From contig NZ_JADZDS010000060.1 of assembly GCF_020850895.1 (NCBI RefSeq), forward strand, positions 1 to 64,000: a DNA stretch of 64,000 bases, written 5' to 3'. The number at the start of each line of letters is the position of its first letter. Within the stretch, counting starts at the first letter, position 1. This stretch comes from Thermomonas sp. GTDB taxonomy: Bacteria; Pseudomonadota; Gammaproteobacteria; Xanthomonadales; Xanthomonadaceae. Below, one piece after another: positions 44,179 through 53,713 of this stretch. Position numbers and translations under genes: made by a program. The notes beneath the pieces are model-generated. The model made no database searches. It worked only from the letters and a program-made list of their open reading frames with translations, and had not been told where the DNA came from.

Positions 44179-45461
44179 CACTTCCAGAACGGGATGCTGT
44201 CGTAGCCGGGATCGCCTTCGTCCTGTTCCCGATCCACCTGGGGTGGATGGGCGATGCGCAGTTCATGGCGTCCGCGCGCCAGCGCGCGCACATCGATCAT
44301 CGCCAGCAGAGCGGGACGGTTGGTGCGTGCGTCGCTGGTGATGTCGTAGTGCAGGCCGGCCACCGGCTTGCCGTCGAGCGTCACCGCGTGCAGGCGCGCC
44401 AGGCAGGCAAGCAGGGCAGCGTCGCGGCTTGGCCCGATCGCGCTGCAGTCATGTTGCAATTTGGCACCATCGCGGCGCGGCGAATACGGCACGACCAGCG
44501 CCAGATAGTCGCCAGCGACCACTTTCGATTGCACGAACGGCACCAGCGGATCGCGCGCGGGGTTGCGGGTGTCGTCGTAGTGGGCGCTTGCCGCGACATG
44601 CGGAGCAGTGAACGGGAAGTAGCTGTAGCTCCCAATCGGCTTGCCATCGGCTTCCAGTTTGATCGCGATGATGACCGCAAACACCGTGCTGAACACGATT
44701 GCGAAAATCAGAACGCTGAGTCGTTTGCTGTTGCCATTGCTGGCCAGCAATGCCCGGATCCGGTTGTTGCCGGAGTGCACACCGAACCTTGCATATTGGC
44801 CAAAGGTCCAGCGGATCACTGTATGCAGGCGCCCGTGCGCGGCGAGCTTGGCCCCGAACCTGCGATCCAATTCCAAGGCAACGATATAGGGGACCAAGCA
44901 TGCTGCGAGTACAACCGCCAAGATCGGCAAGGCGCTGTCTTGATAGCCGACGATTCCGGCGACCAGGGTCGATACTCCCGTCAGAAGCGTTGCCGTCAGT
45001 GAAATGACCACCAATAACATCGCCAGCATGATGCCGAGCGCAAACACCGTGGTCGCGAGATTGTCGGCTTGTTCGATGACCTTCTCGGTGGGGGCCTCGT
45101 GCTTGCGCTCCACCTCGCGTTGCACCTTGCCCATCCCCAGCCTGTCCCAGCGCACGCCTTGCGGGTAGATCGAATGCATGCCGACGAGGGCGATCCAGCG
45201 TGCGCGCAGGAGTAGATGCAGCACGAAGGTCACCGCCAGGATCACCGCCGCGCTCTTGCTGTAGACGTAGGCCAGCCGAGCGACGTTCAACCAGGTCTCA
45301 TCCAGCCGCGGTGCCAGCGCCAACATCGCATCGTCCAGCCAACCCGGCAATTGCAGCATGGCGAACACCGCCACGCCGGAAATCAGCAGCTCGACCTCCC
45401 AGGTGGGCGTGGTGCGCTTGGACAGGATGTGCGGGTCTTCGGCTTCGCTCATCCGCCGCAT
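44178..45461 (-). CDS. Multi-pass membrane protein, unknown function
   Basis: 427 aa from ATG 45461 (MRRMSEAEDP); ATG 45452 is equally possible, and neither has a clear ribosome-binding site. About five to six hydrophobic helices, in two N-terminal pairs and one near the middle (LSVLIFAIVFSTVFAVIIAI). A soluble C-terminal domain of about 130 residues (HYDDTRNPARDPLVPFVQSKVVAGDYLALVVPYSP) probably faces the periplasm. The family is not recognised. It is coupled to dinB by a one-base stop/start overlap. Confidence 0.75.
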   Translation of the reverse strand: MRRMSEAEDPHILSKRTTPTWEVELLISGVAVFAMLQLPGWLDDAMLALAPRLDETWLNVARLAYVYSKSAAVILAVTFVLHLLLRARWIALVGMHSIYPQGVRWDRLGMGKVQREVERKHEAPTEKVIEQADNLATTVFALGIMLAMLLVVISLTATLLTGVSTLVAGIVGYQDSALPILAVVLAACLVPYIVALELDRRFGAKLAAHGRLHTVIRWTFGQYARFGVHSGNNRIRALLASNGNSKRLSVLIFAIVFSTVFAVIIAIKLEADGKPIGSYSYFPFTAPHVAASAHYDDTRNPARDPLVPFVQSKVVAGDYLALVVPYSPRRDGAKLQHDCSAIGPSRDAALLACLARLHAVTLDGKPVAGLHYDITSDARTNRPALLAMIDVRALARGRHELRIAHPPQVDREQDEGDPGYDSIPFWK

Positions 45462-45520
45462 GGTGCGGATGATCGCGGGGGCTGGCAAGCCTCCAGCCAC
45501 GTGGCAATGGCGGGAAGGCG

Positions 45521-46924
45521 TCAGACGATGGAAAACGCGTAATACAGTCCGATCACCACGAACACCGCCAGCGTCTTGATGCAGGTGATGGCGAAGATGT
45601 CCTTGTAGGCTTGGCGGTGGGTCAGCCCGGTGACCGCCAGCAGGGTGATGACGGCGCCGTTATGGGGCAGGGTATCCATGCCGCCCGAGGCCATCGCGGC
45701 CACCCGGTGCAGTACCTCCATCGGAATCCCGGCGGCCTGGGCATTGGCGATGAAGGTCTCGGCCATTGCCGCCAGCGCGATGCTCATGCCACCGGAAGCA
45801 CTGCCGGTGATGCCCGCCAATGCGGACACGGTGACGGCCTCGTTGACCAAGGGGTTGGGAATTGCCGCCAGCCCATGCGCCACCACGAGGAAGCCGGGCA
45901 GGGCGGCGATCACCGCGCCGAAGCCATATTCGGATGCCGTGTTCATGCCGGCAAGCAAGGCGCCGGAGATCGCGGATTTGCTGCCTTCGGTGAAGCTTCG
46001 GCTGACCGGCTTCCACGCGCACAGCAGCACGCAGAGGATGCCCAGCAGCAGCGCGCCTTCCACCGCCCAGATGGCGGTCAGCTTGGAGATTTCCTGCACC
46101 ACCGGCGCGGGATTGCCGATCACCGCGGGGACGAAGCTGGCGCTGTCGCCGTAGTGCTGCGGGATCCACAGGGTCAGGAGTTTGTTGACGACGCCGACCA
46201 CCAGCAGCGGCAGGATGGCGACCAGTGGATTGGCGAGTTTCGAGTCCGTGAACGGCATCGGCTCGTTGATCAACGCCGCCGGATCGCCGTAGCCCTCGCC
46301 GTTGCGGGCGGCCACGCGGCGGCGCCAGTCGAGATAGGCAAGGCCGGCGATCAGGATGAACACGCCACCCAGCGTGCCCAGCCACGGCGCCGCCCAGGTA
46401 TTGGTGCCGAAGAAGGTGGTGGGGATGATGTTCTGGATCTGCGGCGTGCCGGGGAGGGCGTCCATGGTGAAGGTGAAGGCGCCCAGCGCAATCGTGCCGG
46501 GGATCAGGCGCTTCGGGATATGGCCCTGGCGGAACAACTCGGCGGCAAAGGGATAGACCGCAAACACCACCACGAACAGTGACACACCGCCGTAGGTCAG
46601 CAGCGCACACACCAGCACGATGGAGAGAATCGCGCGTTGCGCGCCGACCACCTTGATGGTCGAAGCGACGATTGCCTTGGAGAAGCCCGAGGTTTCGATC
46701 ACCTTGCCGAACAGTGCACCGAGCAGGAACACCGGGAAGTAGAGCTTGAGGAAGCCGACCATCTTGTCCATGAACAGGCCAGTGAACATCGGCGCGACCA
46801 GTGACGGATCGGTCAACAACACCGCACCCAACGCGGCCACCGGCGCAAACAGGATCACGCTGTGGCCGCGATAGGCCATCAACATCAGGAAGCACAGCGC
46901 CGCCAACACGATCAGGAAGGCCAT
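45521..46924 (-). CDS. GntP-family permease
   Basis: 467 aa, 12 or more helices. GntP/CitM-type features: an opening block of about 35 residues (MAFLIVLAALCFLMLMAYRGHSVILFAPVAALGAVLL), DALPGTPQIQNIIPTTFFGT and a late GSASGGMSIALAAM segment with GGMDTLPHNGAVITLLAVTG. The family moves gluconate, beta-hydroxybutyrate or short organic acids with protons. PNEV/PHNG in the last third favours the beta-hydroxybutyrate-like branch over classic gluconate permeases, but weakly. It is divergent from a TonB-dependent receptor. Confidence 0.87.
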   Translation of the reverse strand: MAFLIVLAALCFLMLMAYRGHSVILFAPVAALGAVLLTDPSLVAPMFTGLFMDKMVGFLKLYFPVFLLGALFGKVIETSGFSKAIVASTIKVVGAQRAILSIVLVCALLTYGGVSLFVVVFAVYPFAAELFRQGHIPKRLIPGTIALGAFTFTMDALPGTPQIQNIIPTTFFGTNTWAAPWLGTLGGVFILIAGLAYLDWRRRVAARNGEGYGDPAALINEPMPFTDSKLANPLVAILPLLVVGVVNKLLTLWIPQHYGDSASFVPAVIGNPAPVVQEISKLTAIWAVEGALLLGILCVLLCAWKPVSRSFTEGSKSAISGALLAGMNTASEYGFGAVIAALPGFLVVAHGLAAIPNPLVNEAVTVSALAGITGSASGGMSIALAAMAETFIANAQAAGIPMEVLHRVAAMASGGMDTLPHNGAVITLLAVTGLTHRQAYKDIFAITCIKTLAVFVVIGLYYAFSIV

Positions 46925-47084
46925 CGTCGATCCAGGGTCGGAGAACGGCGACAGTGTGGGTGTGATCGAGGGCGCACTCCCATTGCCCGAACGTCCAATG
47001 TCGCGGGCGCCAACGAATACTTAACGTGCTCGCCATGGTGGCGCAAAGGCGTCGTCCCAACTCGACTACCTGCAGGAGTGGCAG
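46925..47084. promoter_or_regulatory. Divergent region between permease and TonB receptor
   Basis: 160 bp with a small AT-rich spot (GAATACTTAACG, about 47012-47024) that could hold -10 elements for either strand. GCAGGAGTGGCAG gives the receptor a strong ribosome-binding site. No recognised operator was found. Confidence 0.25.
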
Positions 47085-49427
47085 ATGAAACGCAAGCAAT
47101 TGAGCATGGCGATCCAGGGTGCGCTGGTCGCATCATTGCTGGTCGGTGCGCCGGCATTGGCTGTGGAACCGGTTGCTGCGCAGGGTCAACCCGGGGCGCA
47201 GGAGCAGACGCAAGCCCAACCCCAAACCGCCAAGCCCAGTGCCACCGCCCCGTCCACGCCGACCCAGTTGGAGACGGTGACCGTTACCGCGCGCCGAGTC
47301 GCGGAGCCCATCCAGGAGGTGCCGGTGGCGGTGTCCGCGTTCGGGGAAACCCAATTACGCGACATGCAGGCGGCCGGCGTTGACGGTATCCAGGGATCGG
47401 TGCCCAACCTCAATATCGTTCAGGGACGCGGATCGGCCAACAGCATCAACGTGTTCATTCGTGGCATCGGCCAGCCGGATGCACTGCAGACCTTCGATCC
47501 GGGCGTGGGCATGTATGTCGACGACGTGTACTACTCACGCATCAACGGCGCCATGTTCTCGCTGTTCGACATCGACCAGATCGAAGTCTTGCGCGGTCCG
47601 CAGGGAACGCTGTACGGCAAGAACTCGACCGGCGGCGCGATCAAGCTGAGCACCAAGAGCCCGTTCGATTACGAAGGGGGCAGCGTCGAGGCAACGTTCG
47701 GTAACTACGGCCGCGCCGAAGGCCGTTTCTACGTGGGTGGAAGACTCAGCGACACCGTGGCCGGCAGCATTGCCGGTGCTTGGATCAGCAACAACGGCTT
47801 TGTGCGCGATGCCATCACCGGGCGCCACTTCAACGGCGACGACACCCGTGCGCTTCGTGCCAAGTTCGCGTTCCGGCCCAGCGATGCCTTCGATGCAACG
47901 ATCTCGTTCGACTACACCCACCAGGATGCAGCGCTGACCCTCGGTCGGCCGACGGCGCCATTGGTCGCGGTGGACATGTGGCCAGGGTACGGCCCGTATG
48001 TGCTGTTGCTGACACCCACCGGCAGGTTCAACTTCCGCGCACGCACCTCGTTCGGGCCGGACAAGGGCCAGGACATGACCCACAAGGGTGTGTCCTTGGT
48101 CATGAACTGGAACATCAATGATGCGTGGTTGCTCAAGAGCATTACCGCCTGGCGCAAGCTCGATACCGCGTCGTACATCGATATCGATGCGTCGCAGTAC
48201 GAACTTGGCGACGTGTTCGTCGGCCTCCATCAGCGTCAATGGAGCCAGGAACTGCAACTGCAATACCACAGTGATTCGATCAAGGCGATCCTCGGCGCCT
48301 ATTACCTCAATGAGCGCCTGCCCTCGCATCAGGAGGCCTATGCCGACGACCTCCTGCGCTACAAGGGGGTCCCATTCACGTTCCTGCGTACCATCGACGA
48401 TGACCTGCGCACCACCAGTACGGCGCTGTTCGCCAATATCGACTGGGATATCACCGAGGCGTGGTCGCTGGCCGCCGGCGTGCGCTGGTCGCGCGACCGC
48501 AAGTCCTACTTCCGCACCACCAGCGCCTTCTTCGGGCCGCCACTGGGTGCGTTCAGTGCCGATCCGCAGGCGGTGATTCCCGGCATTCGCCACAGCTGGA
48601 GCGCCGTCACGCCGTCGGTCAGCCTGAAGTACAGGTTCAGCGACAACGTCATGGGCTATGTGTCCGCCAATCGTGGCTTCAAGTCCGGCGGCTTCAACGG
48701 ACGCGCGAATTCCCAGGCCGAATCCAACAACCCGATTTTCGATCCGGAATTCGTGTGGACCTACGAGGTCGGCCTGAAAGTGCAATCGGCCGACCACCGG
48801 TCGATGGTCAACCTCACGGCGTTCCACAGCAACTACCGAGACTTCCAGGCCCGCGTGTCCGAGGTCGTGCAGAGTGGCGGCGTCCCGACCTTCGCCTTCC
48901 CGGTGCTCAATGCAGCGCGCATGACGATCGATGGCTTCGAGATCGAAGGCAGCACCTTGCTGGGCAAATCCACCATGCTGAGTGGGCAGCTCAGCTGGAT
49001 GAATGCTCGCTATCGGCAGTTCGTTGACTTGCGTGTCACCGATCCCACGCGTCCCGACTATAACCCGCACATCCATGACCATGTGCCGTTCTCGCCGGAA
49101 TTCACCGGCAAGATTGCGCTGCAACATGGCTTCGAGATGGGCAATGGTTCGATCCTGAGCATCGGCGGTGACGTTTCTTACCGCAGCGAAACCTGGCTGT
49201 CGGTGGACAACCGGCCGAACTTGCGCCAGAGCGCCTATGCGCTGGTCGGCTTGTTTGGCGTATGGGATTCCCCGCAGGGGGCGTGGCAGGTGCGCGCCGG
49301 TGTGCGCAACCTGACCAACAAGACCTACATGACCGAAGGCCAGGAGTTCTCCAGCGTCGGCAACATCCAGACCGCGTATTTCGGCTGGCCACGCAACTGG
49401 TACCTCTCGGTTCGCTACAACTTCTGA
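47085..49427 (+). CDS. TonB-dependent outer-membrane receptor
   Basis: 780 aa. Signal peptide (MKRKQLSMAIQGALVASLLVGAPALA), a Gln/Pro/Ala-rich linker, TonB box LETVTVTARR, plug domain (PVAVSAFGETQLRDM ... IRGIGQPDALQTFDPGVGMYVDDVYYSR ... RGPQGTLYGKNSTGGAI), then a 22-strand barrel ending in WYLSVRYNF. The class resembles the large receptor family of Caulobacter/sphingomonad/xanthomonad type that takes up carbohydrates or other organic nutrients rather than siderophores only. Substrate unknown; the neighbouring permease suggests an organic acid or sugar acid. Confidence 0.93.
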   Translation: MKRKQLSMAIQGALVASLLVGAPALAVEPVAAQGQPGAQEQTQAQPQTAKPSATAPSTPTQLETVTVTARRVAEPIQEVPVAVSAFGETQLRDMQAAGVDGIQGSVPNLNIVQGRGSANSINVFIRGIGQPDALQTFDPGVGMYVDDVYYSRINGAMFSLFDIDQIEVLRGPQGTLYGKNSTGGAIKLSTKSPFDYEGGSVEATFGNYGRAEGRFYVGGRLSDTVAGSIAGAWISNNGFVRDAITGRHFNGDDTRALRAKFAFRPSDAFDATISFDYTHQDAALTLGRPTAPLVAVDMWPGYGPYVLLLTPTGRFNFRARTSFGPDKGQDMTHKGVSLVMNWNINDAWLLKSITAWRKLDTASYIDIDASQYELGDVFVGLHQRQWSQELQLQYHSDSIKAILGAYYLNERLPSHQEAYADDLLRYKGVPFTFLRTIDDDLRTTSTALFANIDWDITEAWSLAAGVRWSRDRKSYFRTTSAFFGPPLGAFSADPQAVIPGIRHSWSAVTPSVSLKYRFSDNVMGYVSANRGFKSGGFNGRANSQAESNNPIFDPEFVWTYEVGLKVQSADHRSMVNLTAFHSNYRDFQARVSEVVQSGGVPTFAFPVLNAARMTIDGFEIEGSTLLGKSTMLSGQLSWMNARYRQFVDLRVTDPTRPDYNPHIHDHVPFSPEFTGKIALQHGFEMGNGSILSIGGDVSYRSETWLSVDNRPNLRQSAYALVGLFGVWDSPQGAWQVRAGVRNLTNKTYMTEGQEFSSVGNIQTAYFGWPRNWYLSVRYNF

Positions 49428-49463
49428 GGTTGAACGGCCTCTTCAACGCGGTGCAGTCCGAAT

Positions 49464-49488
49464 CGACGGCGGGCATCTGCCCGCCGTC
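49464..49488 (+). terminator. Hairpin after the TonB receptor
   Basis: CGACGGCGGGC and GCCCGCCGTCG form an 11-bp perfect stem with a 4-nt loop 36 bp after the stop. No U-run follows. Confidence 0.5.
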
Positions 49489-49553
49489 GCGTTATCCTCG
49501 GCCCGGATGAACGGACACGATGCCCTGCCACGCTCCAGACCGAGGCCCGTGCG

Positions 49554-52500
49554 ATGCTGAACATCGCGGTCGTGGTCGTGGCGGCGCTGGTGTGGCTGGC
49601 GTTGTTGTTCGGGACCGCGTTGTATGCCGAACGCCATCCGGGCGTGCTGTCCCGGCAATGGCGCCATGTCTATGCGCTGTCACTGGCGGTGCATTGCACC
49701 TCGTGGACCTTCTACGGCACCGTCACCCAGGCCGCGCGCTACGGTTGGCCGCTGCCGCCGACGTTCATCGGCGCCATCCTGTTTTACACGCTGGCGCTGG
49801 CCTTCATGATGCGGCTGGTACGGCTGGCGCGGGACAGCAATGCCACCTCGATTGCTGACTTGATCGCCACCCGCTTGGGCAAGGATCCCTGGCTGGCAGC
49901 CGTGGTGACCCTGGTGGCTGTCCTTGGCCTGATCCCCTACATCGCACTGCAGTTGCAGGCGATCACCCTGAGCCTGACTGCGGCGACGATTGGTTTTGAT
50001 GCGGCTGAAGACGGGGCACCGCCCCTCTGGCGCGACGGGGCGTTGTACGTCGCACTGGCGATGGCCGCATTTGCAATCCTGTTCGGCACCCGCCGCGTCA
50101 GTGCCGCCGAACACAACCGTGGCTTGGTGCTGGCACTGGCGTTCGACTCGCTGTTCAAGCTGGTGGCGATGTTGGCTCTGGGTGGATTCCTGTGGTTCGG
50201 CCTACGCGATGTCCCCATGCAGGCGACGATGCCCACGACGCAAGCTGCAGGTGGCTTCGTCCCGCTGGTCATCCTCGGTGCGATGGCGATGTTCGTGATG
50301 CCGCACCAATTCCATGTCGCGGTGGTGGAGTGTCGCGACGAACATGATGTGCGCACCGCACGCTGGCAGTTCCCGTTGTATCTGCTGCTGATTGCGCTTC
50401 CGACCCTGCCGGCGGCGCGCGCAGGTGCGGCGCTGCTGGGTGAACGCGTGCCCTCCGATATGTTCGCGCTGGCGCTGCCGCTGTTGCAGGGCCATGCCGG
50501 GATGGCCTTGCTGGTGTTCCTCGGAGGCCTGAGTGCGGCCACCGGCATGGTGATCGTGGCGACCTTGACCCTGAGCCTGATGATCGGCAACCACTGGTTT
50601 GCTCCTGGCTTGTTGCGCAGCGCGTGGTCAAGCGGTCGCGGCGGGGACGACCACCGCAGCAGCCTGCTGTTGCTGCGGCGCGTCGGCATCCTGGCGATCA
50701 TGTTGCTGGGCTGGGCGTATGCCCGACTCGTCAGCGGCAGCGAGGCCTTGGCCGATGTCGGAGCGGTCTCCTTTTCTGCCTTGGCCACGCTGATTCCAGC
50801 CTTGGGGTTCGCTGTCTGGCGTCCACGGACTCCGCCGCTGGCTGCGAGCGTCGGCATCCTCGCCAGTTTCGTGGCTTGGCTGTGGGTAATGTTGGTGCCG
50901 TTGCTGGCAGCCAGCGCAGGAGCAGATCCCGGCTGGCTGCAAGCCGGCCCGTTCGGCCAGCAGTGGTTGGCTCCCGATGCTGTCTTTGGCCTGACCGGAT
51001 GGAGTCGGGTTGGACGTGCGGTCGGGGTCAGTTTGTTCATCGGAACCGTGGTGACCCTGTTGTTGTCCGCACGTCAGGATGGACGTGTGAAATCGGAGAT
51101 GCGTGGCGCTGGCCTGGCTGCACTACGCAGTGCCGGACGCCGGTTCTTGCCGTCTGAACGCGTGGATGTCCTGTTGCAAGGGGCTCCCGCAGTCGGGCCG
51201 GTTGCGGCGGCCATCGAATCCCGCCTGGAACACGAACTTGCCGCGGTCCTTGGCAGCGCCTCGGCGCGCCTGCTGCTGGATGCGGCACGGCGCGATGCGC
51301 AGGGAGCCGACCTGGAAACGGTGGCGGCGATCGTCGATGAAGCATCGCAGGACCTGCGATTCAACCAGCGCGTGCTGGAGGCGGCGCTGGAAAACATGAG
51401 CCAGGGCATCAGCGTGGTCGATGCGCAGCTGCGCCTGGTGGCATGGAATCGCCGTTACGAGGAATTGCTGGGTTATCCGCCTGGCATGTTGAAGGTGGGC
51501 ATGCCGATTGCGGATGCGTCGCACTGGGCCTTGCGTGAAGTTGCCGGCATCGATCCTGATCATGCGACTGAAGCGCTTTCGCGTCGGCTGGACCACATGC
51601 GTGCAGGCACGCCGCACCTCTCGGAACGCGTGTTCAAGGACGGCAACATCGTCGAAATCCGCGGCAACCCGATGCCGGGCGGTGGCTTCGTGGCCACGTT
51701 CACCGACGTCACTGCTTTCCGCCAGGCCGAAAGCGAGCTGAAGCAAAGCAACGAAACGCTCGAGCGGCGCGTGGTCGAACGGACTGCGCTGCTGGAGTCG
51801 GCCAAGCGCGAGGCCGAGCATGCCAATGACGCCAAGAGTCGCTTCCTCGCTGCGATCGGCCACGACCTGATGCAGCCGTTGCATGCGGCGCACTTGCTGG
51901 TCGACACCCTGCAACAACACGGACCGGACCCGCAGCGCGAGCTCGCGAGGCAGGTTGGCAGCGCGTTGGATTCGACCACCGACTTGCTTGGAACCCTGCT
52001 GGACATGTCGCGCCTGGAAGCGGGCGGGCTGGTTCCGGAGCCCCGCGATTTCCCATTGGCCGATGTGCTCGATCCCCTTGTCACGCAGTTCCGTTTGCTG
52101 GCCGCAGAGCGCGGCCTGCGCCTGCGGTTCGTGCCGACCCGCGCCTGGGTGCGCAGCGATCCCCAGTTGCTGCGGCGCGTGCTGCAGAACTTCCTGGCCA
52201 ATGCGCTGCGCTACACGGCCCAAGGCAGCGTGCTGCTTGGCGTGCGCAGGCGCGGTGAATCGTTGCGCATCGAAGTGCACGACACCGGGCCTGGAATCGC
52301 ACCTTCGAAGCGTGAACTGATATTCGAGGAATTCCAGCGTGGCGATGACGCACGCGGACAAGGGCTCGGCCTCGGGTTGGCGATTGCGCGCCGAATCGCC
52401 GAACTGCTGGGCACCGAAGTCGGCCTGCGCAGCGTCATGGGGCGCGGCAGCTGTTTTTCCATCACAACACCATGCGTCGCCAGTGCCCAGCAACCGCGGA

Positions 52501-52898
52501 ATTCGGCGCGTGGCCTGTCCGGATTGAAGGTGTTGATCGTCGACAACGAAGCAGCCGCTGGCAACGCGTTGGCGACCTTGCTGCTCGGCTGGGGCTGTTT
52601 ACCGCAGGTGGCGGTGAACGGCGAGGAAGCCCGGGCCGTCCTGAGCGATGGCTGCGTTGAGCTGTGGATCTTCGATTTCCACCTTGATGCAGGGGATACC
52701 GGGGTTGCCCTGCGTGCACGCCTCGGCGCGGAATTCGGGTTCGCGCCCTGCCTGATCCTGAGCGCAGACCAGACCGGGGTCGTCCGCATCGCGGCACAGG
52801 AAGCCGGGCTACCGCTGCTGCTCAAGCCGCTGCGGCCACTGGCATTGAAATCGGTGCTCGACCGTATGCTTTCGGCACGTGGACGCGGCGATGGTTGA
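49554..52898 (+). CDS. Hybrid sensor kinase with symporter-like domain (CrbS/MxtR-like)
   Basis: 1114 aa. The first about 500 residues are a 12-13 helix sodium/solute symporter (SLC5)-like domain. A PAS domain follows (about 613-722, LENMSQGISVVDAQLRLVAWNRRY), then a short coiled coil. Next is HisKA with H770 in AIGHDLMQPLHAAHLL, and HATPase with DTGPGIAPSKRELIFEEFQRG. A C-terminal receiver has D1041 (IFDFHLDAGDTG) and the conserved lysine in LLLKPLRP. All catalytic blocks are intact. CrbS and MxtR of Vibrio and Pseudomonas share this architecture and link to acetate metabolism and Gac signalling; orthology is inferred from architecture only. A GacA-like regulator lies downstream. Confidence 0.9.
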   Translation: MLNIAVVVVAALVWLALLFGTALYAERHPGVLSRQWRHVYALSLAVHCTSWTFYGTVTQAARYGWPLPPTFIGAILFYTLALAFMMRLVRLARDSNATSIADLIATRLGKDPWLAAVVTLVAVLGLIPYIALQLQAITLSLTAATIGFDAAEDGAPPLWRDGALYVALAMAAFAILFGTRRVSAAEHNRGLVLALAFDSLFKLVAMLALGGFLWFGLRDVPMQATMPTTQAAGGFVPLVILGAMAMFVMPHQFHVAVVECRDEHDVRTARWQFPLYLLLIALPTLPAARAGAALLGERVPSDMFALALPLLQGHAGMALLVFLGGLSAATGMVIVATLTLSLMIGNHWFAPGLLRSAWSSGRGGDDHRSSLLLLRRVGILAIMLLGWAYARLVSGSEALADVGAVSFSALATLIPALGFAVWRPRTPPLAASVGILASFVAWLWVMLVPLLAASAGADPGWLQAGPFGQQWLAPDAVFGLTGWSRVGRAVGVSLFIGTVVTLLLSARQDGRVKSEMRGAGLAALRSAGRRFLPSERVDVLLQGAPAVGPVAAAIESRLEHELAAVLGSASARLLLDAARRDAQGADLETVAAIVDEASQDLRFNQRVLEAALENMSQGISVVDAQLRLVAWNRRYEELLGYPPGMLKVGMPIADASHWALREVAGIDPDHATEALSRRLDHMRAGTPHLSERVFKDGNIVEIRGNPMPGGGFVATFTDVTAFRQAESELKQSNETLERRVVERTALLESAKREAEHANDAKSRFLAAIGHDLMQPLHAAHLLVDTLQQHGPDPQRELARQVGSALDSTTDLLGTLLDMSRLEAGGLVPEPRDFPLADVLDPLVTQFRLLAAERGLRLRFVPTRAWVRSDPQLLRRVLQNFLANALRYTAQGSVLLGVRRRGESLRIEVHDTGPGIAPSKRELIFEEFQRGDDARGQGLGLGLAIARRIAELLGTEVGLRSVMGRGSCFSITTPCVASAQQPRNSARGLSGLKVLIVDNEAAAGNALATLLLGWGCLPQVAVNGEEARAVLSDGCVELWIFDFHLDAGDTGVALRARLGAEFGFAPCLILSADQTGVVRIAAQEAGLPLLLKPLRPLALKSVLDRMLSARGRGDG

Positions 52899-52942
52899 AC
52901 CCCGATCGGATTTTTCCTAGACGATTTCGTGGGATTGTCCGC

Positions 52943-52971
52943 TTGGACATGCCTGCGACACGCGCTACCTT
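52943..52971 (+). promoter_or_regulatory. Promoter of the GacA-like regulator gene
   Basis: TTGGAC and TACCTT with a 17-bp spacer, followed by the ribosome-binding site GGGGTGG at about 52999. The hexamers are decent sigma-70 matches, implying that the regulator has its own promoter besides read-through from the kinase gene. Confidence 0.5.
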
Positions 52972-53009
52972 GTCGCTAGGCAATGGCTATGGAATCAGGG
53001 GGTGGCAGC

Positions 53010-53663
53010 ATGCCGATCAGGGTTTACATCGTCGATGACCATGCGCTGGTGCGCGCCGGATTCCGAATGATTCTCGAAGCCGAGAACGATATCTCGGTCA
53101 TTGGCGAAGCAGAGAGCGCTGAGGCCGCTCTGCCGGAAATCCGGCGCCTGAAGCCGGAGGTGGTGCTGTGCGATCTGCACTTGCCGGGCTTGAGTGGCTT
53201 GGAGCTGACCGAGCGCATCGTACGCGGTGATCACGGGACCAGGGTGATCGCGATTTCAGTCCTGGAGGATGGCCCGATGCCGCGCCGCTTGCTGGACGCG
53301 GGCGCACAGGGCTATGTCGGCAAGGGATGCGATGCGGCCGAATTGCTGCGGGCGGTGCGCGACGTGGCGCGCGGCAAGCGCTTTCTGACCAATGCCGTGG
53401 CGCAGGGCTTGGCGCTAGCGCAATTGCAGGGAGATTCGGTGTCTCCGTTCGACGACCTGACACCGAGGGAACTGGAGATTGCCCTGCTGCTGAACCAGGG
53501 GTTGCGACAGGAGGCGATTGCCAAGCGCCTGAACCTGAGCGCCAAGACCGTCAATACTCACAAGACCCACCTGTTCGACAAGCTTGGGATCCACGACAGC
53601 ATCGCATTGGCACGACTTGCGACCCAGTACGGGCTGGTGGATCCGGCGCGGGCCGTGCATTGA
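53010..53663 (+). CDS. LuxR-type response regulator, GacA/UvrY-like
   Basis: 217 aa. Receiver: IVDDHALVRAGFRMIL, phosphoacceptor Asp in VVLCDLHLPGLSG, K in YVGKGCD. The C-terminal helix-turn-helix reads LTPRELEIALLLNQGLRQEAIAKRLNLSAKTVNTHKTHLFDKLGI and ends LARLATQYGLVDPA. The KTVNTH-x2-LFDKLGI and ALARLATQYGLVD pattern is much closer to GacA/UvrY than to ErdR/CrbR. ATG 53010 has GGGGTGG upstream and was preferred to the track's 52983. In the GacA system the output is small RNAs titrating CsrA/RsmA; no such sRNA is seen here. Confidence 0.88.
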   Translation: MPIRVYIVDDHALVRAGFRMILEAENDISVIGEAESAEAALPEIRRLKPEVVLCDLHLPGLSGLELTERIVRGDHGTRVIAISVLEDGPMPRRLLDAGAQGYVGKGCDAAELLRAVRDVARGKRFLTNAVAQGLALAQLQGDSVSPFDDLTPRELEIALLLNQGLRQEAIAKRLNLSAKTVNTHKTHLFDKLGIHDSIALARLATQYGLVDPARAVH

Positions 53664-53668
53664 CCACC

Positions 53669-53697
53669 GCGGGCACCCCGTGACCAAGGGTGCCCGC
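53669..53697. terminator. Hairpin between the regulator gene and rne
   Basis: GCGGGCACCC and GGGTGCCCGC form a perfect 10-bp stem with a 9-nt loop, 6 bp after the regulator stop and between convergent genes. No U-run is present on either side. A second, smaller hairpin (TGAGGCA/TGCCTCA, 53699-53720) follows. Confidence 0.5.
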
Positions 53698-53713
53698 ATG
53701 AGGCAGTCGCAAG

